DNA from: Jiangella muralis
Lineage (GTDB): Bacteria; Actinomycetota; Actinomycetes; Jiangellales; Jiangellaceae
Length of the DNA: 64,000 nucleotides
Reading direction: 5' to 3'
Assembly (NCBI RefSeq): GCF_001270745.1
Contig: NZ_LFXL01000027.1
Span: 172,506-236,505 of the forward strand
Part shown: positions 9,195 through 17,857 of the stretch, piece by piece
Numbering within the stretch: the stretch's first letter is position 1
Layout: each line of letters begins with the position of its first letter
The notes under the pieces: generated by a model
Seen by the model: only the letters and a program-made list of their open reading frames with translations
Databases searched by the model: none
Told to the model about the DNA's origin: nothing
Made by a program: the position numbers and the translations under genes

Positions 9195-10393
9195 CCGACC
9201 TGACGTTCTTCCGAGCGGCCGGAGTGTTCGACGCCGTCCGGCCCGGGCTTCGCGCCGGGGCCGGCCTGCTGGTGCGCGACGGCCGGGTCGCCGCCGTGGG
9301 GCCGCCGGACGAGGCGTGCCCGCCCGGCGCGCATCAGGTCGACCTCGGCGCCGCCTACCTCGTGCCCGGGTTCGTCGACGCACACACCCACGTCACCATC
9401 AGGCCGGGCGAGGGCGACCAGCACGGCCAGCTGCAGCACCCGGCCGCGTGGCAGACCGTGCGCGGCGTCGACAACCTGCGCCGCATGCTCGCGTCCGGGG
9501 TCACGACCGCTCGCGTCATGACCGAGGAGCACGACATCGACGTGCACTTCAAGGCGGCCGTCGCCGCCGGTGAGGTGGCCGGTCCACGGCTGCGGGTCGC
9601 CGGCCGGGGGCTCAGCCCCACCGGCAAGCACGGCAGCGCGGCCGGCGGCGTCGACGGGGTCGACGGCGCCCGCGCGGCGGTCCGGGCCAACGCCGCGAAG
9701 GGCGCCGACCACATCAAGATCTTCACCACCGGCGGCGTGTCCTCGACGGACACGTCGCTGGAGGAGTCGAACTACTCCGCCGACGAGATCTCCGCGATCG
9801 TCGACACCGCTGCCGAGCACGGGCTCATGGTGTCCGCGCACGCCCACGGCGGCGCCGGGGTCGACCTCGCCGCGGCCGCGGGCGTCCGATCGGTCGAGCA
9901 CGGCGCCCTGCTGACGGAGCGCAACATCGCCGCTCTGGTCGCCCACGGCACCTGGCTGGTGTTCACCAACACCATCCTGTTCCACCCCACCGGCATCGAG
10001 CAGGGCGACGCCGCCGAGCCGGCCATCCTGGCCAAGGTCCAGCAGGCCCGAGCGTCCATGGAGGACGCCGTGGACCGCATCCGCGCGGCGCGGCTGCCCA
10101 TCGCCCTGGGCACCGACTCCATGCACGGCCTGTTCGGCTACGAGCTGCAGTGGCTGGTGGCGCACGGGTGGACCGCCGAGGAGGCGCTGCTCGCCGGCAC
10201 CGTCCGCGGCGCCGACCTGATGGGCGTCACCGACATCGGGGCGCTCGAGCCCGGGCGCCGCGCCGACTTCGTCGCACTGAGGCGCGACCCACTCCAGGAC
10301 ATCGACGCCGTCCGCGAGGTGGCCGGCGTGTACCGCGACGGCCACCGCGTCGTCGACACCGACGGCTTCACCCGCCCGGCACCGGCCTCCTGA
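9191..10393 (+). CDS. Metal-dependent amidohydrolase (imidazolonepropionase/prolidase-like)
   Basis: A 400-residue amidohydrolase-superfamily enzyme of the COG1228 type, whose characterised members hydrolyse imidazolonepropionate or Xaa-Pro/Xaa-Arg dipeptides and N-acyl amino acids. Ligands are visible: HTH in FVDAHTHVTI, a candidate carbamylated lysine in HIKIFTTGG, HAHGGAG and VEHGALL for the other histidines, and the catalytic Asp in IALGTDSMHG. The C-terminal beta-sandwich has ALEPGRRADFVALRRDPL. The start overlaps the CapA-like gene (ATGA), and the racemase follows 24 bp later. With the racemase and carbamoylase it suggests amide or peptide bond cleavage of an imported substrate. Confidence 0.85.
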   Translation: MTDLTFFRAAGVFDAVRPGLRAGAGLLVRDGRVAAVGPPDEACPPGAHQVDLGAAYLVPGFVDAHTHVTIRPGEGDQHGQLQHPAAWQTVRGVDNLRRMLASGVTTARVMTEEHDIDVHFKAAVAAGEVAGPRLRVAGRGLSPTGKHGSAAGGVDGVDGARAAVRANAAKGADHIKIFTTGGVSSTDTSLEESNYSADEISAIVDTAAEHGLMVSAHAHGGAGVDLAAAAGVRSVEHGALLTERNIAALVAHGTWLVFTNTILFHPTGIEQGDAAEPAILAKVQQARASMEDAVDRIRAARLPIALGTDSMHGLFGYELQWLVAHGWTAEEALLAGTVRGADLMGVTDIGALEPGRRADFVALRRDPLQDIDAVREVAGVYRDGHRVVDTDGFTRPAPAS

Positions 10394-10417
10394 CCGACGT
10401 ACCCGCGAGGAGCAGAC

Positions 10418-11230
10418 ATGACACCGAACACCAGCGAACCGGCCCGCGACCGCACCCGTCGCCTGGCCTATCTCGTCCCCGGCCCGATGCACCGGACCCA
10501 GCTCGGCGCCGCCGAGCTGGAGCGCCGCCAGGACAAGCTGCGCGGCTGGGCGTTCCCCGGCACCGAGATAGAGGTCCGCGCCGTCGACCGCGGCCCGGCC
10601 TCCATCGAGTCCATGTACGAGGAGTACCTGAGCATCCCCGCCATGGCCGAGCTGCTGGTCGCCACCGCGGCCGACGGCTTCGACGCGGCGATCGTCGGCT
10701 GCTTCGGCGACCCCGGGCTCGACGGCCTGCGCGAGATCAGCGACATGCTCGTGGTCGGACCGGCCTCGGCGTCCATCGCCCTCGCCACGACGCTCGGCCA
10801 CCGCTTCAGCTTCGTCACCGTGACCGCCAGCATCGTTCCGGCCCTGCGCCGCCTGGCGTGGGAGGCCGGCGCCTCCGACGCGCTCGCGTCCGTACGGTAC
10901 ATCGAGACGTCCGTCCTCGACGTGAACAAGGACCATGGCGCCGCCCTGGGCCGCATGCTCGAGCAGGGCCGGCTGGCGGTCGAGCAGGACGGCGCCGACG
11001 TCCTGGTGCTCGGGTGCATGAGCATGGGTTTCCTCGACGTCGCCGAGCAGATGACCGAAGAGCTCGGCGTCCCGGTCGTCAACCCGTCCCGGGCCGGCCT
11101 GCACGCCGCGGAGTCCACGGTGGCGCAGGGCCTGACCCACAGCCGGCGCGCCTACATGACGCCACCGAAGATCGCGGCCGGAGCGAAGCTCGGCGAGCTC
11201 TTCCTCGGCGGCGACGGAGGCCGGCCGTGA
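10418..11230 (+). CDS. Asp/Glu/hydantoin racemase superfamily protein
   Basis: A 270-residue member of the two-cysteine racemase superfamily (aspartate, glutamate and hydantoin racemases, maleate isomerase). The paired catalytic cysteines are at C95 in VGCFGDPGL and C200 in VLGCMSMGFL, with the usual symmetric spacing of about 105 residues. This family interconverts enantiomers of amino acids or 5-substituted hydantoins without cofactor. Next to a carbamoylase-type hydrolase and a symporter, hydantoin or carbamoyl amino acid racemisation is a reasonable inference but unproven. GAGGAG lies before ATG 10418. The stop overlaps the next gene's GTG. Confidence 0.8.
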   Translation: MTPNTSEPARDRTRRLAYLVPGPMHRTQLGAAELERRQDKLRGWAFPGTEIEVRAVDRGPASIESMYEEYLSIPAMAELLVATAADGFDAAIVGCFGDPGLDGLREISDMLVVGPASASIALATTLGHRFSFVTVTASIVPALRRLAWEAGASDALASVRYIETSVLDVNKDHGAALGRMLEQGRLAVEQDGADVLVLGCMSMGFLDVAEQMTEELGVPVVNPSRAGLHAAESTVAQGLTHSRRAYMTPPKIAAGAKLGELFLGGDGGRP

Positions 11231-12033
11231 CCCGTCGGGTCGCCCGGCGCGCCCTCACGGCCGGCGTGGCCGCCGTCGTGCTGCCCCTGGTCGCCTCGGG
11301 GGTCGCGGCAGGTGCCCCGGCCCTCGGCGAGGCCACGGCGACGGTCGAGGTGGACGAGCAGGGTGCGGCGCAGGTCGAGCTGACCTACGTTGTCGCCGGC
11401 GGTGACGGCCCCGAGGCCACGGAGAGCCTGTCGTTCTCGGCGCTCGACTTCGGCGGCGCCGGCGCCGATCCCATCGACGAGCTCGAGGTCACGTCCGCCG
11501 GCGGCGAGCAGCTGGACACGTCCGTCGAGGCCGCCGGTCTGAAGACGACCGTGACGGTGACCCTGGACGAACCGCTCGTGGCCGGCGCCGAAACGACGCT
11601 GACCCTCGCCTACACCGCGCCCGACGCCGGCGTGGTGGACGGCGACCGGATGACCACCGACGTCCCCGTGCTGGTCTTCGACCTGCCGGCCGCGACGACC
11701 GAACCCGGCGTCTTCACGGCGACGGTGCGGCTGGCGCCCGGCTACGACTACGTCGAGGGCTTCCCCGCCAATCCCGAGCGCGTGTCCGCGTCCGGCGGAC
11801 GCACCGAGCTCTCGTACGACCTGCCGGCGGCGCCGTCGCTGCTGCGCTCGGTCGGGACCACGGGCGACGCACCGTTGCTGACCCTGGGCGGCTGGGTGAA
11901 CCTCGCGCTGTTCCTGACCCTGCTGGCCGGCGGCGCCGCCCTGGCGCTCTCCTTCCTTCGCGGACGGGCCCGCGCGGCCGAGGAGCAGGACGCCGCGACG
12001 CCCGCCACCGAGCCCGCCGGACGGAGGCACTGA
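11227..12033 (+). CDS. Secreted, C-terminally membrane-anchored protein, unknown
   Basis: A 268-residue protein I do not recognise. An N-terminal signal-like stretch (RRALTAGVAAVVLPLVASG) leads into about 190 residues of Thr/Glu/Asp-rich beta-type sequence (for example TVTVTLDEPLVAGAETTLTL), then one hydrophobic helix (LGGWVNLALFLTLLAGG) and a short charged cytoplasmic tail. The predicted topology is an extracytoplasmic beta-sandwich on a single anchor. GTG 11227 overlaps the racemase stop, and its own stop overlaps the start of the 46-residue peptide, so translation is coupled. Position just before the symporter suggests a role in substrate capture or transport, by context only. Confidence 0.7.
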   Translation: MTRRVARRALTAGVAAVVLPLVASGVAAGAPALGEATATVEVDEQGAAQVELTYVVAGGDGPEATESLSFSALDFGGAGADPIDELEVTSAGGEQLDTSVEAAGLKTTVTVTLDEPLVAGAETTLTLAYTAPDAGVVDGDRMTTDVPVLVFDLPAATTEPGVFTATVRLAPGYDYVEGFPANPERVSASGGRTELSYDLPAAPSLLRSVGTTGDAPLLTLGGWVNLALFLTLLAGGAALALSFLRGRARAAEEQDAATPATEPAGRRH

Positions 12034-12173
12034 TGTCGATCTTCGAGGCCGGCTTCGTCTTCTGGGGCTACCTGGCCATCTACATCGTCCTCACCCTCGC
12101 CTACTTCGGCTGGATGGCCGCGCTCAACCGCCGCGAGTCGCAGCGGTCCCGCGACCACAGCGAGAACGGATGA
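12033..12173 (+). CDS. 46-residue single-pass membrane peptide next to symporter
   Basis: A short gene whose ATG overlaps the upstream stop (TGATG) and whose stop lies 4 bp before the symporter ATG. The product is 46 residues: a short acidic N-terminus, one hydrophobic helix (WGYLAIYIVLTLAYFGWM) and a basic/polar tail (ALNRRESQRSRDHSENG). This arrangement matches small accessory peptides coded directly upstream of some sodium:solute symporters; whether it is homologous to any named family cannot be judged here. The tight translational coupling on both sides supports it as a real gene. Likely role: stability or assembly partner of the symporter, inferred from context. Confidence 0.7.
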   Translation: MSIFEAGFVFWGYLAIYIVLTLAYFGWMAALNRRESQRSRDHSENG

Positions 12174-12177
12174 CGCC

Positions 12178-13632
12178 ATGACCGAATGGGTCGTACTCCT
12201 CGGCTATCTCGTCCTGACCCTCGCCCTCGGCTACTTCGGGCTGCGCATGACGAAGAACGACGAGGACTTCTACATCGCCGGCGGCGGGCTGGGCTGGGCC
12301 GTCGGCGGCGCGAGCATCGCCGCCACCCAGATGAGCTCCGGACTGTTCATCGGCACCATCGGCATCATGTACGCGGTCGGCTGGTCGTTCGCCTGGGTGG
12401 TGTTCGTCTTCCCGCTCGCCTACTGGATCATGGTCGCGGTCATCGCGCCCCGCTTCACCCGGCAGCGCAAGATCTCGCTGCCCGACTTCATCGAGGCCCG
12501 CTACTACAGCCGGGGTGCCCGCGTCGTCGCGGCGCTGATCATCCTGGTCGCCTTCGTCGTGTACATCTCCGCGCAGGTCATCGCCGGAGGGCTGATCGCC
12601 AACGCGCTGTTCGGCGTCTCCGTGGAGTCCGGGATGATCGGATTCACGGTGGTCGTGCTGGCGTACACCGCCATCGGCGGCATGTTCGCCGTCGTCTACA
12701 CCGACTTCCTCCAGATGATGATCATGATCGTCGGCGCGGCTGCGGCGATACCGATGGTGCTCGGCCAGACGGGCGGGCTGAACTCCATGCTCGCCCTCGT
12801 CGACAGCGCCAATCCGGTCACGTTCACCTGGGACGGGATGGCGCCGTCGCTGCTGCTGACGCTGTCGTTGGCGTTCTTCCTCGGCGCGGTGGCCCGGCCG
12901 GAACAGCTGGTCCGCTTCTACGCGATGAAGGACATGGCCACCATCCGCAAGGGCATCGGCTTCGTCATCGTCCTGGTCGGGCTCGCCCACACGCTGGTGT
13001 TCGTGCTCGCGCTGGGCAGCCGGACCCTCTTCCCGGCGCTCAGCACCGCCGACCAGGCGATGCCGGTGCTCGCCGTGCACGCGCTCCCGGTCTTCCTGGG
13101 CACCATGCTGCTGGTCGCGGTGGCGTCGGCCATGATGTCCACCATCTCGTCCGTGCTGTTGGTCGCGGGCACGGCGCTGTCGCACGACATCTACGGCGTC
13201 ATCCGGCCGGGCGGGTCGCCGCAGCGACGTGTGCTCATCGGGCGCATCGGCACCGTGGTCGTGGGCATCGTGCCGATGATCATGGTGCTCACCGGCTTCG
13301 GCACCGGCGAGCTGGTGCAGTTCATCGTGGCCCTGTTCAGCGCGCTCATGGGCGCGGTGTTCCTGGTTCCGGTGGTCGCCGGTGTGCTGTGGCGGCGCGC
13401 CACCCGCGAGGGCGCCATCGCGGCGATGCTCGGCGGGCTGGTCGGCACGGTGGGCTGGCGGCAGTGGGGCGACATCGGCTCCGTCGACCCGGTCGTACCC
13501 GGCTTCGCCGCCTCGCTGGTGCTGATGGTGGTCGTCAGTCTGCTCACGGCGCCCCCTCCGGCCAGCGCCACCGACCCGTACTTCAGCGACGACGTGCCGG
13601 AACCGGCGGCCGAGACCCGGGGGCGGGCATGA
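12178..13632 (+). CDS. Sodium:solute symporter family (SSF) transporter
   Basis: A 484-residue polytopic inner-membrane protein of the SSS/SSF family (LeuT fold, about 13 helices), importing an organic solute with sodium. The N-terminal part has DFYIAGGGLGWAVGGASI, followed by MSSGLFIGTIG; helix 5 region contains SLPDFIEARYYSRGARV, and helix 8 region contains VASAMMSTISSVLLVAGT, which corresponds to the sodium-site serine/threonine stretch of the family. The substrate is not readable; co-location with racemase and hydrolases suggests an amino-acid derivative, ureide or hydantoin. Its stop overlaps the carbamoylase start by 4 bp. Confidence 0.9.
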   Translation: MTEWVVLLGYLVLTLALGYFGLRMTKNDEDFYIAGGGLGWAVGGASIAATQMSSGLFIGTIGIMYAVGWSFAWVVFVFPLAYWIMVAVIAPRFTRQRKISLPDFIEARYYSRGARVVAALIILVAFVVYISAQVIAGGLIANALFGVSVESGMIGFTVVVLAYTAIGGMFAVVYTDFLQMMIMIVGAAAAIPMVLGQTGGLNSMLALVDSANPVTFTWDGMAPSLLLTLSLAFFLGAVARPEQLVRFYAMKDMATIRKGIGFVIVLVGLAHTLVFVLALGSRTLFPALSTADQAMPVLAVHALPVFLGTMLLVAVASAMMSTISSVLLVAGTALSHDIYGVIRPGGSPQRRVLIGRIGTVVVGIVPMIMVLTGFGTGELVQFIVALFSALMGAVFLVPVVAGVLWRRATREGAIAAMLGGLVGTVGWRQWGDIGSVDPVVPGFAASLVLMVVVSLLTAPPPASATDPYFSDDVPEPAAETRGRA

Positions 13633-14876
13633 GCGCGGACGAGTTGAGCGTCGACGGCGCGCGCCTGCGCCAGACGCTGGAGACCCTGGCCGGCTTCGGC
13701 GCCGAGGCATCCGGGGGCGTGACCCGGACCAGCTTCTCCCCCGCCGACACCGCGGCGCGGGCGTGGCTGCGCGACCAGTGCGAGGCGTCCGGCCTGCGGC
13801 TGCGGACCGACGGCATCGGCAACGTGTTCGTGACCGTGCCGGCGCCGGACGCGCCGGAGTCGGCGCCGGTGTGGACCGGCTCGCACATCGACAGCGTCCC
13901 CGACGGCGGCCGCTTCGACGGCGCACTGGGCAGCATGGCGGCGCTCGAGGTCGCCCGCCGGCTGGCGGAGTCGCGGCTCCCGCTGCGCCGGCCGGTCGAG
14001 ATGGTGGTGTTCGCCGACGAGGAGGGCTGCTACCACCATCTCCTCGGCTCCACCGCGCTCGTGCGGTCCTATGCGCCCGACGAGCTGGAGCGGCTCCGCG
14101 GCCGCGACGGAGACCGGCTGGCCGACGCGCTCGGGGCCGCCGGCCTGGACGTCGACGCGGCCACCAGGACGGCGGTGCCGGCCGGGTCCGTGCACGCCTT
14201 CGTCGAGCTGCACATCGAACAGGGCGCCGTCCTCGAGTCGGCGGGAGTGGACATCGGCGTCGTGACGTCGATCGTCGGGATGGGCGGTGGCTCGCTGGAG
14301 TTCGAGGGCCGGGCCGACCACGCCGGCACCACTCCGATGACGCTGCGTCGCGACCCCTTGCGAGGAGCCGGCGAGTTCCTGGCCGGGCTGCCGGCCGTGA
14401 CCGCGTCGATCAGCGACACCGCCGTCGCGACCTGCGGGATCATCGCCGTCGAGCCCGGCGGCGCCAACGTCGTCCCGTCCGTCGCACGGCTGCAGCTCGA
14501 CTTCCGGGACGTGCGGCGTTCGTCGATCGAGGCCCTGGAGCAGGCACTGGTCGGCGCGGCCCGGCGCGCTGCCGCCACCCATGACCTGGAGGTCAGGTAC
14601 ACCCGCGACAGCATCACCGACCCCGCACCGCTCGACCCGCGCCTCCAGGACCTGATCGAGTCGGTGGGCTCGGCCCTGGGGCACACGACGATGCGGCTGC
14701 CTTCCGGGGCCGGCCACGACTCGCAGAACCTGAGCCGGCTCGCGCCCACCGGGATGATCTTCATCCCGAGCACCGGCGGGCGCAGCCACTCACCGGCCGA
14801 GCACAGCAGCTGGGAGGACGTCGAGCGAGGGGCGAACGTCCTGTTGCGGACCGTCGCCGCACTCGCGACCGAGTGA
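13629..14876 (+). CDS. Zn-dependent amidase of hydantoinase/carbamoylase family (M20)
   Basis: A 415-residue M20-fold hydrolase of the HyuC/AllC type, which releases the carbamoyl group of N-carbamoyl amino acids or ureidoglycine-type ureides. Visible sites: metal ligands in TGSHIDSVPDGGRFDGALG, catalytic/metal glutamates in VFADEEGCYHH, the dimerisation-domain HIEQGAVLE and HAGTTPMTLRRDP, and SGAGHDSQNL with STGGRSHSPAE near the end. The usual EEGxRFG after the glutamates is EEGCYHH here, which may alter substrate choice. Last gene of the right-hand operon, convergent with the MFS gene. Confidence 0.85.
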   Translation: MSADELSVDGARLRQTLETLAGFGAEASGGVTRTSFSPADTAARAWLRDQCEASGLRLRTDGIGNVFVTVPAPDAPESAPVWTGSHIDSVPDGGRFDGALGSMAALEVARRLAESRLPLRRPVEMVVFADEEGCYHHLLGSTALVRSYAPDELERLRGRDGDRLADALGAAGLDVDAATRTAVPAGSVHAFVELHIEQGAVLESAGVDIGVVTSIVGMGGGSLEFEGRADHAGTTPMTLRRDPLRGAGEFLAGLPAVTASISDTAVATCGIIAVEPGGANVVPSVARLQLDFRDVRRSSIEALEQALVGAARRAAATHDLEVRYTRDSITDPAPLDPRLQDLIESVGSALGHTTMRLPSGAGHDSQNLSRLAPTGMIFIPSTGGRSHSPAEHSSWEDVERGANVLLRTVAALATE

Positions 14877-14883
14877 CCCGAGG

Positions 14884-16164
14884 TCAGACGGTGTGCCGGG
14901 GCACCCAGCGGGCCATCAGTGCCGCCGCGACGAAGGCGACGGCCCCCGCGGTCGCGATGGCGGCGCCCAGCGTGGCCGTTGCCGTCACGACGCTCACGAG
15001 CACCGGGCCGACCCCGTTCCCGACGTCGGCGAACAACCGCCACGCCCCCAGGAACGTCGCGCGGCTGGCGTCCGGCGAGAGGTCCGAACCGATCGTCATG
15101 ATGATGCCGCTGCCCAGCCCGTTGCCGAACCCCATCAGCAGCGCCACCGCCGTGTACGTCCCGGCCCCACTGGTCAGCGGCAGCAACACCAGCGAGAGGC
15201 CGAGCAGCAGCATCGACGGGACGACGATCCGGCGGCGGCCGAAGCGGTCCATCGCGTAGCCGGCCGGGTAGAAGATCAGCATCTCCACCGCGCCCGAGAC
15301 GCCGAACAGCAGGCTCACCGTCGCCGGGTCCAGGCCGATGTGCTCGCCCCACAGCGGGATCGCCACCAGACGCGACGCCCGCGCCGCCTCCACCAGCAAC
15401 GCCCCGACGCCCAGCGTCCGCAGCACGGGCACATGCCGGCGGATGATCCGGGCCGTGCCGTCCGGCTGTCGCGGTAGCGCCGCCCGGCCGCTCGCGCCGC
15501 CGGCCGGTGCCGGTTCGGGCACCACCACCAGCACGATCGCCGCCGCGACCGAGACCACGACGTGCACCCAGTACGCACCGCCGAGGCCCAGCCAGTTCAT
15601 CGCCGCCGCGCCGAGGAACGGGCCTACGAACAACCCGGTGCGCTGCATCCCCCCGAGCGTCGACAACGCCCGGCCGCGCAGCTCGAACGGGATCACCTCG
15701 GTGACGTACGCGTGCCTGGCCAGCCCGAACACCGACGACGAGATGCCGATCAGCACCACCGCCGCCGCCAGGACGAGCACGGACGGCGCCAGCAGGCAGC
15801 CGGTGAGCCCGGCCAGGGCGATGGCCAGTGCGAGCAGCATCGCGCGCCGCTCCCCCAGCCGGACCGCGAGCATCCCCGCCGGCAGGTCGCCGACGATCCT
15901 GCCCACGCCCAGCAGCGCCACCATCAGTCCGGCCGTCGCCACCGAGCCGCCCAGGTCCCGCGCCGACAGCGGGATGACCGGAGCGATCGCGCCCTGGCCG
16001 ATGCCGAACAGGAGCGACGGAAGGTACACCGACGGACCGATCGACCAGATGCCGGCCTGCGGGCGGGCTGTCAACGCCGGTCCTGCACTACGGCCTCCCA
16101 GGGTGTCCGGCGGATCGGCTCCGGCATCCCCCTCGTTCTGTCCGGGCGTTGTCGTACGGTCCAT
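14884..16164 (-). CDS. Major facilitator superfamily transporter
   Basis: A 426-residue MFS protein with about 12 transmembrane helices and a 40-residue hydrophilic N-terminus. The loop 2-3 signature is GRIVGDLPAGMLAVRLGERRA and its repeat in the second half is YPAGYAMDRFGRRRIVV, both diagnostic of the family. The substrate is unknown; the style (SLLFGIGQGAIAPVIPL) resembles drug-efflux type members. The gene converges on the carbamoylase gene with 7 bp between stops and does not belong to that operon. A 116-bp spacer separates it from the upstream AAA+ gene; no promoter stands out. Confidence 0.85.
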   Translation of the reverse strand: MDRTTTPGQNEGDAGADPPDTLGGRSAGPALTARPQAGIWSIGPSVYLPSLLFGIGQGAIAPVIPLSARDLGGSVATAGLMVALLGVGRIVGDLPAGMLAVRLGERRAMLLALAIALAGLTGCLLAPSVLVLAAAVVLIGISSSVFGLARHAYVTEVIPFELRGRALSTLGGMQRTGLFVGPFLGAAAMNWLGLGGAYWVHVVVSVAAAIVLVVVPEPAPAGGASGRAALPRQPDGTARIIRRHVPVLRTLGVGALLVEAARASRLVAIPLWGEHIGLDPATVSLLFGVSGAVEMLIFYPAGYAMDRFGRRRIVVPSMLLLGLSLVLLPLTSGAGTYTAVALLMGFGNGLGSGIIMTIGSDLSPDASRATFLGAWRLFADVGNGVGPVLVSVVTATATLGAAIATAGAVAFVAAALMARWVPRHTV

Positions 16165-16280
16165 TCGCTCTGGTCGACCTGCTCGGTCTTGGGGGTGCGG
16201 GCAGGTCGGCCGGAGTCCAACCGCCCCTTCTCGCCGCGGCGGGCTTCATGCCACGCCAGTGGATACCGTAGCCGCCTCGA

Positions 16281-17591
16281 TCAGACGTACAGGCCGGCGC
16301 CCGTCGCCGGGGCCCAGGTGCCGTCGCCGGCGAAACGCTGCAGGGTGGACGTCGTCACCGCGTCGCCGTCGGCCAGGACCGAGCGGCGCACCAGTTCACG
16401 CAGGTCGGCGCCGGACGCACCGTCAGTGCCGTCGACGATCGCCTCGACCTCGACCGCCGCCGCGAGCGGTCCCAGGTACCGCCGCAGGATCGCCCGCCGC
16501 TGTGCCCCGTCGGGCAGCGGCAGCTCGACCGTCCGGTCGAACCGGGCGGCCCGTACCGCGGCGTCGTCGAGCACGCGCGGATCGTTCGTCGTCGCGACCG
16601 TGACGACGTCCTGGTGCCGGCTCATGACGCCGTCCAGCGCGGCGAGGAAGCCGTGCAGCCCGAGGTCGTTGCCGTGCCGCCGGCGCCCGATGACGAGGTC
16701 GAGGTCCTCCAGGACGACCAGCGCCGGCGAGAGCCGCGTCAGCTCCTCGTACACCGCCTCGATGGTGTCGGCGATGCTCCGCGCGTCGCAGAACACCACC
16801 GTCACGTCGCCGGCCAGTTCGGCGGCGAGCACCCGGCACAGCGCCGACTTGCCGGTGCCCGGCGGGCCGTGCAGCAGCAGCCCGCGGTTGGTGCCCAGGC
16901 CGAGCCGCCGCATCAGGTCGCGGCGGCGGAACAACCCGGCGACGTTGAGGTCGAGGTCGGCCCAGACGGCGGCCGGGACGATGACGCCGTCGCGCGACTC
17001 GCCGGGCACCGGCACCGGCACGACCTCGAAGCTGCTGCGGACAGCGCGGATGTGCACGCAACGGCCCTTGAAGTAGTTGCGCGGCCCGCGCGCCCTGGAG
17101 ACGACGTCCTGCAGGTACCGCTCCGCCGCCTCGACGTCGGCCGCGCGGGCGTGCACGATCAGCTCCTTGTCGGCCCAGCGCGCGTCGATCGCGACGACCA
17201 GCGGCGCGGCGCTCAGCGTGCCCGGCGCGAACGCCGCCACCAGCGACGTCGGCACCGTCTCGACCGTGTCGTCGAGCTGGAGGCGGTCCCAGCGCGGGCT
17301 CTCGTCGCTCTCCAGCCCGGCGAGGTCGGACGGCGGATGCGCGCGCATGTCCTCGGCCAGCACCCGGGCCACCAGCGGCGCCGTGAACGGCCCGAGCCGC
17401 TCTCGCACCGCGATGACCCCCGTCGCGCCGCCACCCAACTGCCGCCGGGCGAACTCGTCGTGGTCCTCAGCCGTCCGCAACGGCACGGTCGCGTCGAGCA
17501 CGTGCGCCAGCCACGACAGCGTGTCCCGGACGCCGGGCGGCATCCGCCGCAACGCGTCGTCGATGAGCGCGGACGACTCCTCAGCGTCCAT
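16281..17591 (-). CDS. AAA+ ATPase, single domain
   Basis: A 436-residue protein whose C-terminal half is a classical AAA+ module: Walker A HGPPGTGKS at residues 241-249, Walker B LVVLEDLDLV at 291-300, sensor 1 VATTNDP and the arginine-finger block ARFDRTVELPLPD. The N-terminal 230 residues are a less conserved domain with no recognised family. The layout recalls actinobacterial and mycobacteriophage AAA proteins of BCS1/CDC48-like type that remodel protein partners, but no partner is coded next to it. ATG 17591 is supported by the strong site GGAGGAGGTGACGCCG; a longer reading frame upstream is unlikely to be used. Confidence 0.8.
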   Translation of the reverse strand: MDAEESSALIDDALRRMPPGVRDTLSWLAHVLDATVPLRTAEDHDEFARRQLGGGATGVIAVRERLGPFTAPLVARVLAEDMRAHPPSDLAGLESDESPRWDRLQLDDTVETVPTSLVAAFAPGTLSAAPLVVAIDARWADKELIVHARAADVEAAERYLQDVVSRARGPRNYFKGRCVHIRAVRSSFEVVPVPVPGESRDGVIVPAAVWADLDLNVAGLFRRRDLMRRLGLGTNRGLLLHGPPGTGKSALCRVLAAELAGDVTVVFCDARSIADTIEAVYEELTRLSPALVVLEDLDLVIGRRRHGNDLGLHGFLAALDGVMSRHQDVVTVATTNDPRVLDDAAVRAARFDRTVELPLPDGAQRRAILRRYLGPLAAAVEVEAIVDGTDGASGADLRELVRRSVLADGDAVTTSTLQRFAGDGTWAPATGAGLYV

Positions 17592-17857
17592 CGGCGTCAC
17601 CTCCTCCGGCGTCGGAACGCGACACCTCCCGTGACGGCGCTGGTCATTCCCGGTCCCATGCGTCGACGATACGGGCGGCCGGCGTCCGAACTCCATCGGT
17701 TTATCCGGCCTGGGCGGCGAGCCGTCGTCGGCGAAGGGCGTACACGCCAGGAGGACGCGACCAGCACCAACTGCCCGGCGTCATCGAGCAGGACGGGCCG
17801 CGCGGATGACCGTCACGGCAGCCGATCCTGTCAGTCCCGCCCCGTAGCGTGACCCCC

